From NCBI GenBank assembly GCA_938034905.1, contig CALHLF010000074.1, forward strand, positions 1 through 36,771: a stretch of DNA of 36,771 nt. The letters run 5' to 3'. Under the pieces are notes generated by a model. The model had not been told where the DNA came from. It worked only from the letters and a program-made list of their open reading frames with translations, and ran no database searches. The stretch is from an uncultured bacterium. Lineage in GTDB: Bacteria > Dictyoglomota > Dictyoglomia > Dictyoglomales > Dictyoglomaceae. The position numbers and the translations under genes are program-made. The number at the start of each line of letters is the position of its first letter. Position 1 is the first letter of the stretch. Shown in pieces: positions 15,044-23,805 of the stretch.

Positions 15044-16579
15044 TTAAACCTTCTCTTCCTTCAACTCAAGGATTCTATCTATTCTAAAAACTCTATCTTC
15101 TTTTCTTTCAAAACAATAGGCATAAACTCCAAGAAAAGTTTTTCCCCTATACTCATATTCACCAACTCTATATGGTTTTATTATTCTTCTTGATTTTTCG
15201 TCATTGGGTTTTAGATAAACAATATATAGAAGGGAATTATTCTTTATTGCTCCATCAATAATATTTATTTTCTCTTCTAAAGGTAAATCTCTTTCAGAGA
15301 GAGAATATTGATATTTAGTTAAAAAATCAACAATTCTTTTATCTATAAATATTTCTTTCTTTTTTATAGGTCTTTTCAAGAAAATTCCCTCGAAAGAGGT
15401 GCATCTACTTAATGCAACATAAACCTGTCCTGGAGCAAAGGCTCCCTTCCCAAGATCAATAATAACTCTGTCAAAGGTTTTTCCCTGACTTTTATGAATG
15501 GTAATAGCCCATGCCAATCTTAATGGATACTGGGTGAAGGAACCTATAACTTCTGTATCAATCATCTTTTTCTCTTCGTTATATGTGTAATGCATTACTT
15601 CCCAAGTATAGGGAGAAACATCTTCTATCCTCCCATGGGGAAATTGAACCTTTATTACTCCGTCAGATTTTACTTCAACAACTTTTCCTAAAGATCCATT
15701 AACCCATCTTCCTAAGCTATCATTATTCAGCATCATAACTTGAGCTCCCTTTTTAAGGGTGAGAATTACGTCATTGGGATAATATTCTTCGTTTATATCT
15801 CCATTGATTCCTGCAATCCATTCATATTTTTTCCCTTTTAAATTCTTAAGTTTTTCCATATTTATTTCCAAAGCCACATCATTGTATGGGGTAAGATAGA
15901 CCATATAGTCTTCATGGGAAATGGGACCTTTAACAACTCTACTATTTAATAACTCTAAACTTTCTTCACTTACAGTATTTCTTCTTATCTCGTTTAAAAG
16001 ATTTATAAATCTCTTATCCCTTTGTCTATAAATCTTTTCCAACTCAATAAATTCCATAGAAATCTCTTTAAAAACATTGGAATCAAAAAAATACTCACTT
16101 TTATAATACTCTTTAAAAATCCTTTTCTCCTTAGATGTAACTACAGGAGGAAGTTGATATAAATCTCCAATAAAGATCATTTGAATTCCTCCAAAGGGTT
16201 TATCTTTTTCCTTTCCATTTAACCTTAGGAAGTAATCTACACAATCTAAAAGATCTGCCCTCACCATGGATATCTCATCAATTATTATGGCATCTAAATT
16301 TTTGTAAATCTCTCTTTGAGATGAAGAAAGCTTTTTTATACCCTGCAAATTTACATTAGGCTTGAATTTAAAGAAGGAATGAATAGTCTCTCCCTTCACA
16401 TTTAAGGCAGAAACTCCTGTGGGAGCTAAAACAACAATTTTCTTCTTCGTTATTTCTCTGAAATATTGTAAAAGAGTGGATTTTCCTGTTCCAGCCTTTC
16501 CTGTAATAAATACATTTTTATTTGTTTTTTCCATTAAATCTAAAGCTCTTTTAAATTGTTCATTTATCTCAATATGCAT
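15044..16579 (-). CDS. Pif1-family DNA helicase with C-terminal WYL domain
   Basis: This is a superfamily 1B 5'-3' helicase of 511 residues. It shows Walker A GKAGTGKS (27-34), LAPTGVSAL (motif Ia), the Walker B IIIDEISM (Asp101, Glu102), FIGDLYQLPP (motif III, with Gln142) and the C-terminal HKSQGKTFDRVIIDL plus VALSRCTSFEGI motifs. A WYL-type domain occupies about residues 450-511: LLYIVYLKPND, RIIKPYRV and DRVFRIDRI are its three landmarks. Pif1-WYL fusions are known in thermophilic bacteria, where the WYL part binds single-stranded DNA or regulates activity. It has a GAGGA ribosome site and starts 9 bases after zwf, so it belongs to the dcd-zwf-pif1 unit. Confidence 0.93.
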   Translation of the reverse strand: MHIEINEQFKRALDLMEKTNKNVFITGKAGTGKSTLLQYFREITKKKIVVLAPTGVSALNVKGETIHSFFKFKPNVNLQGIKKLSSSQREIYKNLDAIIIDEISMVRADLLDCVDYFLRLNGKEKDKPFGGIQMIFIGDLYQLPPVVTSKEKRIFKEYYKSEYFFDSNVFKEISMEFIELEKIYRQRDKRFINLLNEIRRNTVSEESLELLNSRVVKGPISHEDYMVYLTPYNDVALEINMEKLKNLKGKKYEWIAGINGDINEEYYPNDVILTLKKGAQVMMLNNDSLGRWVNGSLGKVVEVKSDGVIKVQFPHGRIEDVSPYTWEVMHYTYNEEKKMIDTEVIGSFTQYPLRLAWAITIHKSQGKTFDRVIIDLGKGAFAPGQVYVALSRCTSFEGIFLKRPIKKKEIFIDKRIVDFLTKYQYSLSERDLPLEEKINIIDGAIKNNSLLYIVYLKPNDEKSRRIIKPYRVGEYEYRGKTFLGVYAYCFERKEDRVFRIDRILELKEEKV

Positions 16580-16588
16580 ATCAAATCC

Positions 16589-17959
16589 TCATAAAATTTT
16601 CCATTCCCTTCCATCTTTTCTAATAAACTCCTCTGCCTCCTTAGGACCAAAGGAGCCTACTTTATATAAGGGAATATTAGAATCTTCCCTCCAAAATTCC
16701 AATATGGGTTGGACAAATTCCCAAGCCTTTTCTATCTCATCATCCCTTATAAATAAAGTTTGATCCCCCTCTATTATATCCAGGAATAGAGTCTCGTAGG
16801 CGTCTATATTGGGTGCAGACCACTCCATAGTATTGGGTATAGGGCAAGATAAAATACTTTTTCCTAAGGGTCTAAGCTGAAATCTTAAAATTATTTTATT
16901 TTCTGGTGCTATCTTAAATCCAATAATATCCTCTTCAGGGGTACAATCTAAAATTTTTGAAAAAAGACCTGGGATTTTTTTAAATACAATTATCGCAGAT
17001 GTATCCTTTTTATAAAGTTTTTTTCCTGTTCTTAAATAAAAGGGGACTCCATCCCATCTTAGATTATCTATATAAATTTTTAAAGCAGTATAGGTCTCGG
17101 TTTTTGAATTTTCTGATACTCCTTTTTCCTCTCTATATCCTTCGTATTGTCCCCTTACTACATATTTAGGAACTTCTTCATATTTTATCTCTCTAATACT
17201 CTTTAATACTTTAATCTTTTCATCTCTTATTGCCTTTTCCTCTATACAACAGGGGGGCTCCATGGCAATAAGAGTAAGGATTTGAAGGAGATGATTTTGA
17301 ACCATATCCCTTAATGCTCCCACTTTATCATAATAATTGGCTCTTCCCTCAACCCCTATATCTTCTAATGCAGATATTTGAACGTGATCTATAAAATTCC
17401 TATTCCATATGCCCTCGAAGATAATATTAGAGAATCTTAATCCAAATATATTTTGAACTGTCTCCTTTCCCAAAAAGTGATCAATCCTATAGATTTCCCC
17501 TTCTTCAAAATATTCCTTGGTGATCATATTTAGTTCCCTTGCAGAGAAAAGATCCATCCCAAAAGGCTTTTCTATAATTATCTTTCTTTTATTTTTTAAA
17601 GTTTTTAAGAACATTCCCAAGTTTTTTAGGGTATCTTTAAATAAGAAGGGGGGAATTGCAAGATAAAAAATTAGCTCTTCATCTTCTATAAAATTCTTTA
17701 GATTTTTGTAATCTATTTCTTTATCTAAATTTAAATTTACATATTCAAAAAGGGATAAAAAGGAATTATCAGAAGAGACTTCCTTTGAAAGGATATTAAG
17801 AAATTCCTTTTTTCCAACATTCTCTCTTCTTCCCGTTACAACAATCCTCTTGCATTTTATAAGATGAAAATTTTTAAAAAGATTGTATAAGACAGGATAG
17901 ATTTTTTTTCTTGCTAAATCTCCTAATCCTCCCAAGATAAAAATACTAAAATCTTTCAT
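16589..17959 (-). CDS. zwf: Glucose-6-phosphate 1-dehydrogenase
   Basis: The enzyme oxidises glucose-6-phosphate to the lactone and makes NADPH at the start of the oxidative pentose phosphate route. The 456 residues show the dinucleotide motif GGLGDLARKK (10-19), EKPFG (130-134), the active-site RIDHFLGKE with His161, and the base His223 in QNHLLQ. Length is normal to slightly short. No lactonase or 6-phosphogluconate dehydrogenase is in the window. Its start overlaps the dcd stop by four bases (ATGA), so translation is coupled. NADPH and deoxynucleotide metabolism may be the functional link with dcd. Confidence 0.96.
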   Translation of the reverse strand: MKDFSIFILGGLGDLARKKIYPVLYNLFKNFHLIKCKRIVVTGRRENVGKKEFLNILSKEVSSDNSFLSLFEYVNLNLDKEIDYKNLKNFIEDEELIFYLAIPPFLFKDTLKNLGMFLKTLKNKRKIIIEKPFGMDLFSARELNMITKEYFEEGEIYRIDHFLGKETVQNIFGLRFSNIIFEGIWNRNFIDHVQISALEDIGVEGRANYYDKVGALRDMVQNHLLQILTLIAMEPPCCIEEKAIRDEKIKVLKSIREIKYEEVPKYVVRGQYEGYREEKGVSENSKTETYTALKIYIDNLRWDGVPFYLRTGKKLYKKDTSAIIVFKKIPGLFSKILDCTPEEDIIGFKIAPENKIILRFQLRPLGKSILSCPIPNTMEWSAPNIDAYETLFLDIIEGDQTLFIRDDEIEKAWEFVQPILEFWREDSNIPLYKVGSFGPKEAEEFIRKDGREWKIL

Positions 17960-18534
17960 TTTTCCCTCTTAAAATCTATATTTAATTTACTTGGGGTAGG
18001 ACCCTTTTGATTTTGATATTTACTCCCCTTTTTCTTATAATATGGGGTCTCTGCTGGAGTTGTTAACCTATAAAAGGATATTTGGCATATCCTCATTCCA
18101 GGATATAAGGCAACAGGAACCCTATTTATATTGGAAAGCTCCAAAGTAATTTGCCCACAAAAACCTGGATCTACATACCCTGCAGTGGCATGAACTATAA
18201 TCCCTAATCTTCCAAGACTTGATCTACCATCCACCCTTGCCACAAGAAAATCAGGAAGTCCCACAGTCTCAATAGTTGTTCCCAAGACAAATTCTCCAGG
18301 TCTTAAAAAGAAAGGCTCTTTATCCTTTACCTCAATAATTTCCATAAGATCTGAAGGATTATCCTTTGAGGGATCTATAAAGGCTCTTCCTTCCACTTTG
18401 AAATGTAAAAAGGAATTTCCTAATCTTAAGTCCACAGAGGAAGGCTGAATTTGCTCCTCAATATTTTCTAAGGGTTCTATAATTAAATCTTTCTTTTCTA
18501 AATAATTCCTTATATCCCTATCGCTAAGAATCAA
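17956..18534 (-). CDS. dcd: dCTP deaminase, bifunctional-type
   Basis: The enzyme deaminates dCTP to supply dUTP or dUMP for thymidylate synthesis. The 192-residue trimeric dUTPase-like fold shows PSSVDLRLG (31-39), GRSSLGRLG (104-111) with Arg/Ser/Ser, HATAGYVDPGFCGQITLELSN with the catalytic Glu132, and the C-terminal GSKYQNQKGPTPS lid. The HATAGYVDPGF form and the tail resemble dCTP deaminases that also split dUTP (as in Mycobacterium) more than the enterobacterial form; whether it makes dUMP directly is inference. The start is TTG at 18534, eight bases after AAAGGAGG, with no better start nearby. First gene of the unit with zwf and pif1. Confidence 0.92.
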   Translation of the reverse strand: MILSDRDIRNYLEKKDLIIEPLENIEEQIQPSSVDLRLGNSFLHFKVEGRAFIDPSKDNPSDLMEIIEVKDKEPFFLRPGEFVLGTTIETVGLPDFLVARVDGRSSLGRLGIIVHATAGYVDPGFCGQITLELSNINRVPVALYPGMRICQISFYRLTTPAETPYYKKKGSKYQNQKGPTPSKLNIDFKREK

Positions 18535-18567
18535 TTTTCAAACCTCCTTTTAAGTTGATTTCTATAT

Positions 18568-18573
18568 ATTATA
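18568..18573 (-). promoter_or_regulatory. Extended -10 promoter element of dcd
   Basis: On the minus strand the sequence reads TGGTATAAT, an extended -10 element, with a start of transcription expected near 18561. The -35 position (about 18591-18596) has no good hexamer and is covered by the first copy of the repeat at 18591-18646. Confidence 0.6.
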
Positions 18574-18590
18574 CCATCACTTAAATTTTT

Positions 18591-18646
18591 CTATGGGTAA
18601 AAATAGTACTTGAAAATTTTACTATAGGTAAATATAATAGGGTAAA
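18591..18646 (+). repeat. Three direct GGTAAA repeats across divergent promoters
   Basis: CTATGGGTAAA (18591-18601) and CTATAGGTAAA (18622-18632) differ at one of eleven bases and are 31 bases apart, three helical turns. A third, shorter GGGTAAA lies at 18640-18646. They cover the dcd -35 region, the spacer of the sigma-like gene's promoter, and its predicted start of transcription. Confidence 0.65.
18610..18638 (+). promoter_or_regulatory. Promoter of the sigma-like factor gene
   Basis: TTGAAA (18610-18615), a 17-base spacer and TATAAT (18633-18638). Start of transcription near 18645; AAAAGGAGG lies in the leader before the ATG at 18668. Confidence 0.8.
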
Positions 18647-18667
18647 TTTTGAAAAAAGGAGGTAAGA

Positions 18668-19111
18668 ATGGATTACGATACATTATATTTAGCTTATAAG
18701 CCCCTCCTTTATAAATATTTACATCTCCTTTACTCAAAGGAATTAGAATGGGAAGATTGGAAACAACAAGGAGAAATGATACTTTTAGAACTTATCAAAA
18801 GACATGATAAAAGTAAAGGATTTTTATCTAGTTATCTTAAAAAGAGTCTTTACTATGAGCTTCTTAATTATAAAAGAAAGCTAATCTCTAAGATAGATCA
18901 TTTTGAGATTTTTCCCTCTGAAAATTATGAAACAATAAGAATAAATTTATCAAAGCTCTCAAAAAGGGAAAAAGAAGTTATAAATCTACTATATTTTGCA
19001 AGATATAGTGAAAGGGAAACAGCAAAATATTTAAAAATATCGAGAAGAAGCGTAAGAACTTATAAGAAAAGGGCATTGAGAAAATTAAGAACTACTAAAT
19101 TACATTCATAA
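18668..19111 (+). CDS. Small sigma-70-like factor (regions 2 and 4)
   Basis: This 147-residue protein has an N-terminal helical half (WEDWKQQGEMILLELIKRHDKSKGFLSSYLKKSLYYELLNYKRK) matching sigma region 2.1-2.2, and a C-terminal helix-turn-helix (LSKLSKREKEVINLLYFARYSERETAKYLKISRRSVRTYKKRALRKLR) matching region 4.2. The acidic-plus-Gly element EDWKQQGEMILLELI resembles the D-L-x-Q-E-G core-binding motif. There is no region 1 or 3. No anti-sigma gene is adjacent. Such small factors occur in low-GC bacteria as ECF-like, UviA/TcdR-like or YvrI/RsoA-like proteins; I cannot assign a subgroup. Its stop overlaps the convergent GGDEF gene by 17 bases. Confidence 0.8.
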   Translation: MDYDTLYLAYKPLLYKYLHLLYSKELEWEDWKQQGEMILLELIKRHDKSKGFLSSYLKKSLYYELLNYKRKLISKIDHFEIFPSENYETIRINLSKLSKREKEVINLLYFARYSERETAKYLKISRRSVRTYKKRALRKLRTTKLHS

Positions 19112-20489
19112 AGGCTTTTACTAAATTAGGATCAAATTGAATTCCAGAAAATTTTTTTAATTCTTCTATGGCCTCTTCCTTTGTTTTTTCCTCTTTGTAG
19201 GGCCTTCCTGATACCATTACTTCAAAGGCATCTACAATGGAAAAGATTCTTGAAACAAGAGGAATTTCTTCCCCCTTAAGACCTTGAGGATATCCAGAAC
19301 CATCCCACCATTCATGATGGGAGAGAATAAGAGAGGCAATATGAGCTAACTCATGAGAGGCTTCTGCAATTCTATATCCCACCTCTGGATGGTTTTTTAT
19401 TTCCTTCCATTCTTCTGGGGTAAGTTTATCAGTTTTTCTTAAGATCTCCTTGGGAATAGTAATTTCTCCTATATCATGAAAATGAGCAAGAAGAATTAAT
19501 TCTTCCCTCTCAACATCAGAAAGATATAGAAAATCTGCAAGTCTTAATGACAATTCCTTTATTTTCTCCTCATGGGATCTATTTTCAAAACTAACCTCCC
19601 ATAGGAGATTTTTAAGGGAAGAGATCATAGAATCTCTAAAGGTTTTTCCTTCAATTAATTTATTTCTATACATTCTATCCTCAGCAAGCCTCAAAATATC
19701 TTCAATACTTTCTTCTTCCCTTTCCTTTGTAGCAAATCCCAAGGAAATACTTAGTTGTATTAAATTATTCTCTCTATGATTATGATTTTCACAGTTTCTT
19801 TTGATTCTTTCGCATACCCTTTGAGCAGTGAACTTATCAGTCTTTGGAAGAAGAATAACAAATTCATCTCCTCCCCAACGAGCTATTATATCCTCTTTTC
19901 TACATGAGCTTCTAAGAACTTCAGAAATTCTCACTAAAAGCCTATCTCCTTCTTTGTGCCCAAAAGCATCATTTATAAGTTTTAATCCATTTAAATCTCC
20001 CATAATTATACTTAAGGGAAATTGTCTTTTAGTGTTAAGTCTATTTAATTCCTCTTCAAAGAATGCCCTATTATAAAGCCCTGTAAGTTTATCATGAAAG
20101 CTCATATACTTTATTTCTTCTTCCATCTTTTTCCTTTTTGTTATATCTTGAACAACTTCAAGAGCTCCAATTATCTCTCCCTTTTTATTTTTGATAGGAT
20201 ATCCCCTTATGTGATAAACTTTCCTAGAAGAAGTAACTATCTCTCCCTCTTCCCTTTTTCCTGTCTCCATAGCTCTTTTAACAGGACAATACTCACAAGG
20301 AGTATCCCTTTTATGCCAAATCTTATAACAATTTTTACCAATTAACTCCTGGGAAGAAAGATTAAGAGATTTTCCCGTAGCTTCATTAGCATAAAGAATT
20401 TTTAAATCTCTATCATAAAATATTACATGATCTTCTAAGGAGTTTAATATTAAATCTTTATAGTTTTTAGGATTCAAGTCCTTTTCCAT
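19095..20489 (-). CDS. PAS-GGDEF-HD-GYP cyclic-di-GMP signalling protein
   Basis: This cytoplasmic protein of 464 residues makes and breaks c-di-GMP or switches between the two. A PAS domain (about 10-120) contains the Cys-rich TPCEYCPVKRAMETG insert found in many PAS sensors. The GGDEF domain (about 130-290) has a full active site RWGGDEF and, five residues earlier, an RxxD product-inhibition site (RKED). The HD-GYP domain (about 300-464) has HFHDIGEITIP, HHEWWDGSGYP and the late FSIVDAFEVMVSGRPY. All key metal residues are visible. The ligand of the PAS domain is unknown. It has no adjacent effector gene; it converges on the sigma-like gene. Confidence 0.93.
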   Translation of the reverse strand: MEKDLNPKNYKDLILNSLEDHVIFYDRDLKILYANEATGKSLNLSSQELIGKNCYKIWHKRDTPCEYCPVKRAMETGKREEGEIVTSSRKVYHIRGYPIKNKKGEIIGALEVVQDITKRKKMEEEIKYMSFHDKLTGLYNRAFFEEELNRLNTKRQFPLSIIMGDLNGLKLINDAFGHKEGDRLLVRISEVLRSSCRKEDIIARWGGDEFVILLPKTDKFTAQRVCERIKRNCENHNHRENNLIQLSISLGFATKEREEESIEDILRLAEDRMYRNKLIEGKTFRDSMISSLKNLLWEVSFENRSHEEKIKELSLRLADFLYLSDVEREELILLAHFHDIGEITIPKEILRKTDKLTPEEWKEIKNHPEVGYRIAEASHELAHIASLILSHHEWWDGSGYPQGLKGEEIPLVSRIFSIVDAFEVMVSGRPYKEEKTKEEAIEELKKFSGIQFDPNLVKAFMNVI

Positions 20490-20573
20490 ATCTTCTTTAG
20501 ATTCCCCTAAATTTTTTTATTTAATTATACTACGAGTTTTTGAAAATATAAAAGATGTCCTTTGTCAGCAAAA

Positions 20574-20602
20574 TTGACTTGATAAGAATTTTGATATGAT
20601 AT
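20574..20602 (+). promoter_or_regulatory. Promoter of the carbohydrate ABC operon
   Basis: TTGACT (20574-20579), a 17-base spacer and TGATAT (20597-20602). It leaves a leader of about 80 bases before the ATG at 20690, with AAGGGGG as the ribosome site. No operator palindrome stands out. Confidence 0.65.
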
Positions 20603-20689
20603 TTTAATGTAAGGATAATATGTTTTATATTGAAGGAAGGAGGTTGGGAAAAATAATTTTTTAAATAAAAAATAAGGGGGATTAAGATT

Positions 20690-21949
20690 ATGAAAAAATC
20701 CTTAAGTATTATTCTTCTTATAATTTTCTCCTTTGTTTTCCTAAATATTTCTTCAGGAGCAGAGACTAAGATAGAGATATGGAGTTGGAGATCGCAGGAT
20801 GCAGAGGTTTGGGCAAGGGTAGAAAAAGAATTGAATAAAAAAGGAATTCCTGTAAAGATTGATTTTAGACCTTTTGTGCCCACGGAGTATGACGCGAAAT
20901 TAATGTTAGCTCTTCAAGGAGGAACAGGTCCAGATATATTCTATTCTCGAAGATTTCCCGGAGGAAGAACTCAAGCTCTAATTGATGCAGGATTTATAGA
21001 GCCTCTGGATGGAAAAGTTAAGTTTACATATTTTACCAGTACTATTTTAAAATCTATAAGAAGTGGTGGTAAAACTTATGGGGTTCCCTTTGCTGTTCAA
21101 GTAGTTGGTATATTTTACAATAAAGACCTATTTGATAAGTTTGGATTAAAAGAACCTCAAACTTGGGACGAGCTTGTAAACATTTGCGAAGTTTTAAAGA
21201 AAAATAATGTAACTCCCTTCTTCATTCCTGGAAAAGAGGCTTGGACTTTAGCTATGCAACATGCTATGTGTGGGGTTAGTATTTTAGGTCCCGAGTGGAT
21301 AAGGGATTTAACTAATGGAAAAGTAAATTTCTTAGACCCCAAATTTATCGATCTTAATAGAAGATTAAATGATCTAAAAAAATATTATCAAGATGGTTTT
21401 CTGGCAAATACTACTACAGATCAGGACGCTGCTTTTGCCTTTGGACAGACAGCTATGGTATTCTATGGTATATGGGGTTTTCAAATTTGGAGACAGCTTA
21501 ATCCCAAGGTCAATGTAGGATACTTTATGGTTCCTCCTCTAACTAAGGATAGAAAACCTTATGCCTATGTCTATATGGATGGAGCCTTCGCTCTTACCAC
21601 TTCTTCTAAAAACAAAGAAATGGCTCTTAAAGTTTTAGAATTTACAGCTACACCGGATTTTGGAACTATATTCTCTAATATAACCTTTAATATACCCGCA
21701 GTATTAGGGGCGAAGATTCCTGAGGAGCCATTGTTAAAAGAGGTTTTAGAAGTATATAGAAAAAATGCATCTCCATATGTTTATTGGGTGGGTTCTGTTT
21801 TTGTAACCCAAAAACCATCTCTCTATGATGATATACTCTCTCCTGGAATGCAAGCCATGTATGCTGGGAAAATAACTCCTGAAGATTTGGCAAAAATGGC
21901 TCAAGACGGGATATCTCAATGGTATAAACCTCTTATGAAGAAAAAGTAA
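20690..21949 (+). CDS. ABC transporter solute-binding protein, family 1 (carbohydrate)
   Basis: The 419-residue extracytoplasmic protein binds a sugar or oligosaccharide for import. A signal peptide (MKKSLSIILLIIFSFVFLNISSGA) leads into KIEIWSWRSQDAEVW, the usual first strand of family 1 binding proteins. GGTGPDIFYSR, GVPFAVQVVGIFYNKDLFDKFGL, and PQTWDELVNICEVLKKNNVTPF are further landmarks of the CUT1 group. There is no lipobox Cys, so it is either a soluble periplasmic protein or anchored by an uncut signal. The two permeases follow after a hairpin terminator. The sugar is not predictable; no glycosidase or repressor is adjacent. Confidence 0.92.
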   Translation: MKKSLSIILLIIFSFVFLNISSGAETKIEIWSWRSQDAEVWARVEKELNKKGIPVKIDFRPFVPTEYDAKLMLALQGGTGPDIFYSRRFPGGRTQALIDAGFIEPLDGKVKFTYFTSTILKSIRSGGKTYGVPFAVQVVGIFYNKDLFDKFGLKEPQTWDELVNICEVLKKNNVTPFFIPGKEAWTLAMQHAMCGVSILGPEWIRDLTNGKVNFLDPKFIDLNRRLNDLKKYYQDGFLANTTTDQDAAFAFGQTAMVFYGIWGFQIWRQLNPKVNVGYFMVPPLTKDRKPYAYVYMDGAFALTTSSKNKEMALKVLEFTATPDFGTIFSNITFNIPAVLGAKIPEEPLLKEVLEVYRKNASPYVYWVGSVFVTQKPSLYDDILSPGMQAMYAGKITPEDLAKMAQDGISQWYKPLMKKK

Positions 21950-21953
21950 TAAT

Positions 21954-21982
21954 ACTCCCCTTCTTTATGAAGGGGAGTTTTT
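21954..21982 (+). terminator. Intra-operon rho-independent terminator
   Basis: ACTCCCCTTC, loop TTTAT, GAAGGGGAGT, then T5: a perfect ten-base-pair stem. It separates the binding-protein gene from the permease genes, so partial termination would make the binding protein in excess, a common arrangement. Confidence 0.9.
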
Positions 21983-22003
21983 TATTATATTGGGAGGATA
22001 AAT

Positions 22004-22900
22004 ATGAAGATAAAATGTTTTTATTTTTGTGTTTTTGTTTTTCCTGCCCTTTTTCTTTATACTATCTTTGTAATTTATCCCTTTATCTCTAGCATTCATC
22101 TTAGTTTATTCTCATGGGTAGGGGTAGGGGCTAAAAAATATGTTGGACTAAAAAATTTTATAGATATACTCTTCGGAAATTTTAAAGGTGAATTTTTTAA
22201 TGCTTTTTGGCATAATATTTACTTTTTTATTGTAGTTTCTATAATAGAAGTTTCTTTAGGTTTTCTTATAGCTTTAGGTTTAGCTTCTCAAATTAAAGGA
22301 TATCATATATTTAGAAGTATTATATATTTACCCAATGTAATTTCTATGGTTCTTGTAGGGTTTATATGGGGATTAATTCTAAACCCTCAAATAGGATTAG
22401 TAAATCAATTTCTTAAGTTTATAGGTCTTTCCAATTTAGCAAAGCCTTGGTTAGGAGATCCAAATTTAGCTTTTAATACAATTATAGCAGTTAATATATG
22501 GAGGCATTTGGGATTTTATGTATTAGTTATGTTAGCCTCTATAATAGGAATTTTACCTGATTATATTGAGGCAGGATATATTGATGGTGCATCAAATTGG
22601 CAAATAATTAGGAAAATTATTATACCTATGACTCTTCCTACTGCTCAAACTTTAATATTACTTCTTTTTATCTGGTCCTTTAGTGTTTTTGAATTAGTTT
22701 ATGCATTGGAAGGAGTACAAGCAGGTCCTTTTAGAAGTACCGATGTTTTAGGGACTCTTTTTTATAGAACTGCTTTTGGGGGATTAGGAAGTGCAAGAAT
22801 GGATTTAGGATTGGGAGCAGCTATTGTAACCTTGATGTTTATTTTTATTCTTCCTGTTTCTTTTATATATGTTCGTTTAGTGGAAAGGAGAAGACAATAA
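22004..22900 (+). CDS. Carbohydrate ABC transporter permease (MalF-type)
   Basis: This 298-residue inner-membrane subunit has six hydrophobic helices, starting FPALFLYTIFVIYPFISS. The cytoplasmic EAA loop, EAGYIDGASNWQIIRKIIIP (about residues 190-210), docks the ATPase. It ends in a short basic tail (RLVERRRQ). It has a GGGAGGA ribosome site and lies 22 bases after the operon's internal terminator; the second permease starts two bases after its stop. It pairs with that protein in the CUT1 permease heterodimer. Confidence 0.93.
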   Translation: MKIKCFYFCVFVFPALFLYTIFVIYPFISSIHLSLFSWVGVGAKKYVGLKNFIDILFGNFKGEFFNAFWHNIYFFIVVSIIEVSLGFLIALGLASQIKGYHIFRSIIYLPNVISMVLVGFIWGLILNPQIGLVNQFLKFIGLSNLAKPWLGDPNLAFNTIIAVNIWRHLGFYVLVMLASIIGILPDYIEAGYIDGASNWQIIRKIIIPMTLPTAQTLILLLFIWSFSVFELVYALEGVQAGPFRSTDVLGTLFYRTAFGGLGSARMDLGLGAAIVTLMFIFILPVSFIYVRLVERRRQ

Positions 22901-22901
22901 A

Positions 22902-23729
22902 ATGCTAAAATTAGGGAAAAATTCTAAAATTATTATTTTTATTTTATTTATTGTTTATTCGATAATAATTATAACCCCATTTTTAAATATTGTTATAAAT
23001 TCTTTTAAAACATTAGGAGAAATCTTTTTAGCTCCTTTTTCTCTCCCATCTCAATTAAGATGGGAAAATTATAAAGAAACATGGAATAAAGCTAATTTAG
23101 GAATGGCATATTTAAATAGCTTTTTAGTATCAATTTTCTCTGTTTTGGGAATCTTAATTATATCCTCTATGTTTGCATTTATATTATCAAGATATACATT
23201 TCCTTTAAGAAAGGTTTTGTACCTTTATGTTATCGCAGGATTAGCATTTCCTGCGAGATTAGCTATTATTCCCATATTTATAATGTTAAGAGATTTAAAA
23301 CTTTTAAATTCAAGAATAGGTTTAATTCTTCTTTATATGGGAACAGGAGTACCTTTTTCTGTCTTTCTTTTGAAAAACTTTTTAGATGATATTCCGAAGG
23401 AATTAGAAGAGTCTGCACAAATAGATGGAGCAAGCCCTTGGATGATTTTTACCAATATTGCTTTGCCTTTAATAAGACCTGCTTTAGTCGTAGTTGCAAT
23501 TGTTAATTTTGTCTCTATATGGAATGATTTCTTTTTTCCATTAATCTTAATAAGTGATCGTTCAAAGGAAACTATCCCCTTAGCGGTCTCAGTATTTTAT
23601 GGAGAATTTTCTAATCAGTGGCATCTCCTGTCTACTGCATTATGGTTAGCAGTGGTACCTGTTATGGTTATATATGCCTTTATGTCTCGAGAATTTATAT
23701 CTGGTATGACACAGGGAGCTTTTAAATAA
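22902..23729 (+). CDS. Carbohydrate ABC transporter permease (MalG-type)
   Basis: This is the second transmembrane subunit (275 residues, six helices). The EAA loop reads EESAQIDGASPWMIFTNIALP near residues 165-185, and WNDFFFPLILISD follows, a MalG-type landmark. It ends SGMTQGAFK, the usual C-terminal form of MalG proteins. There is no ATPase gene in the operon, so a shared MsmX/MalK-like ATPase must be encoded elsewhere. The next gene belongs to a different transporter and has its own promoter. Confidence 0.93.
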   Translation: MLKLGKNSKIIIFILFIVYSIIIITPFLNIVINSFKTLGEIFLAPFSLPSQLRWENYKETWNKANLGMAYLNSFLVSIFSVLGILIISSMFAFILSRYTFPLRKVLYLYVIAGLAFPARLAIIPIFIMLRDLKLLNSRIGLILLYMGTGVPFSVFLLKNFLDDIPKELEESAQIDGASPWMIFTNIALPLIRPALVVVAIVNFVSIWNDFFFPLILISDRSKETIPLAVSVFYGEFSNQWHLLSTALWLAVVPVMVIYAFMSREFISGMTQGAFK

Positions 23730-23805
23730 AAGAAAAGACTTTTTCCTCTCTGGCTTTTTGAGTTACATAATGACACATATCATACTTTATCTTTCCTCAT
23801 TTTCG

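Noticed and set aside
18591-18646. Replication origin iterons
   Set aside because: Only three copies, no DnaA boxes and no replication initiator gene nearby; an operator is more likely.
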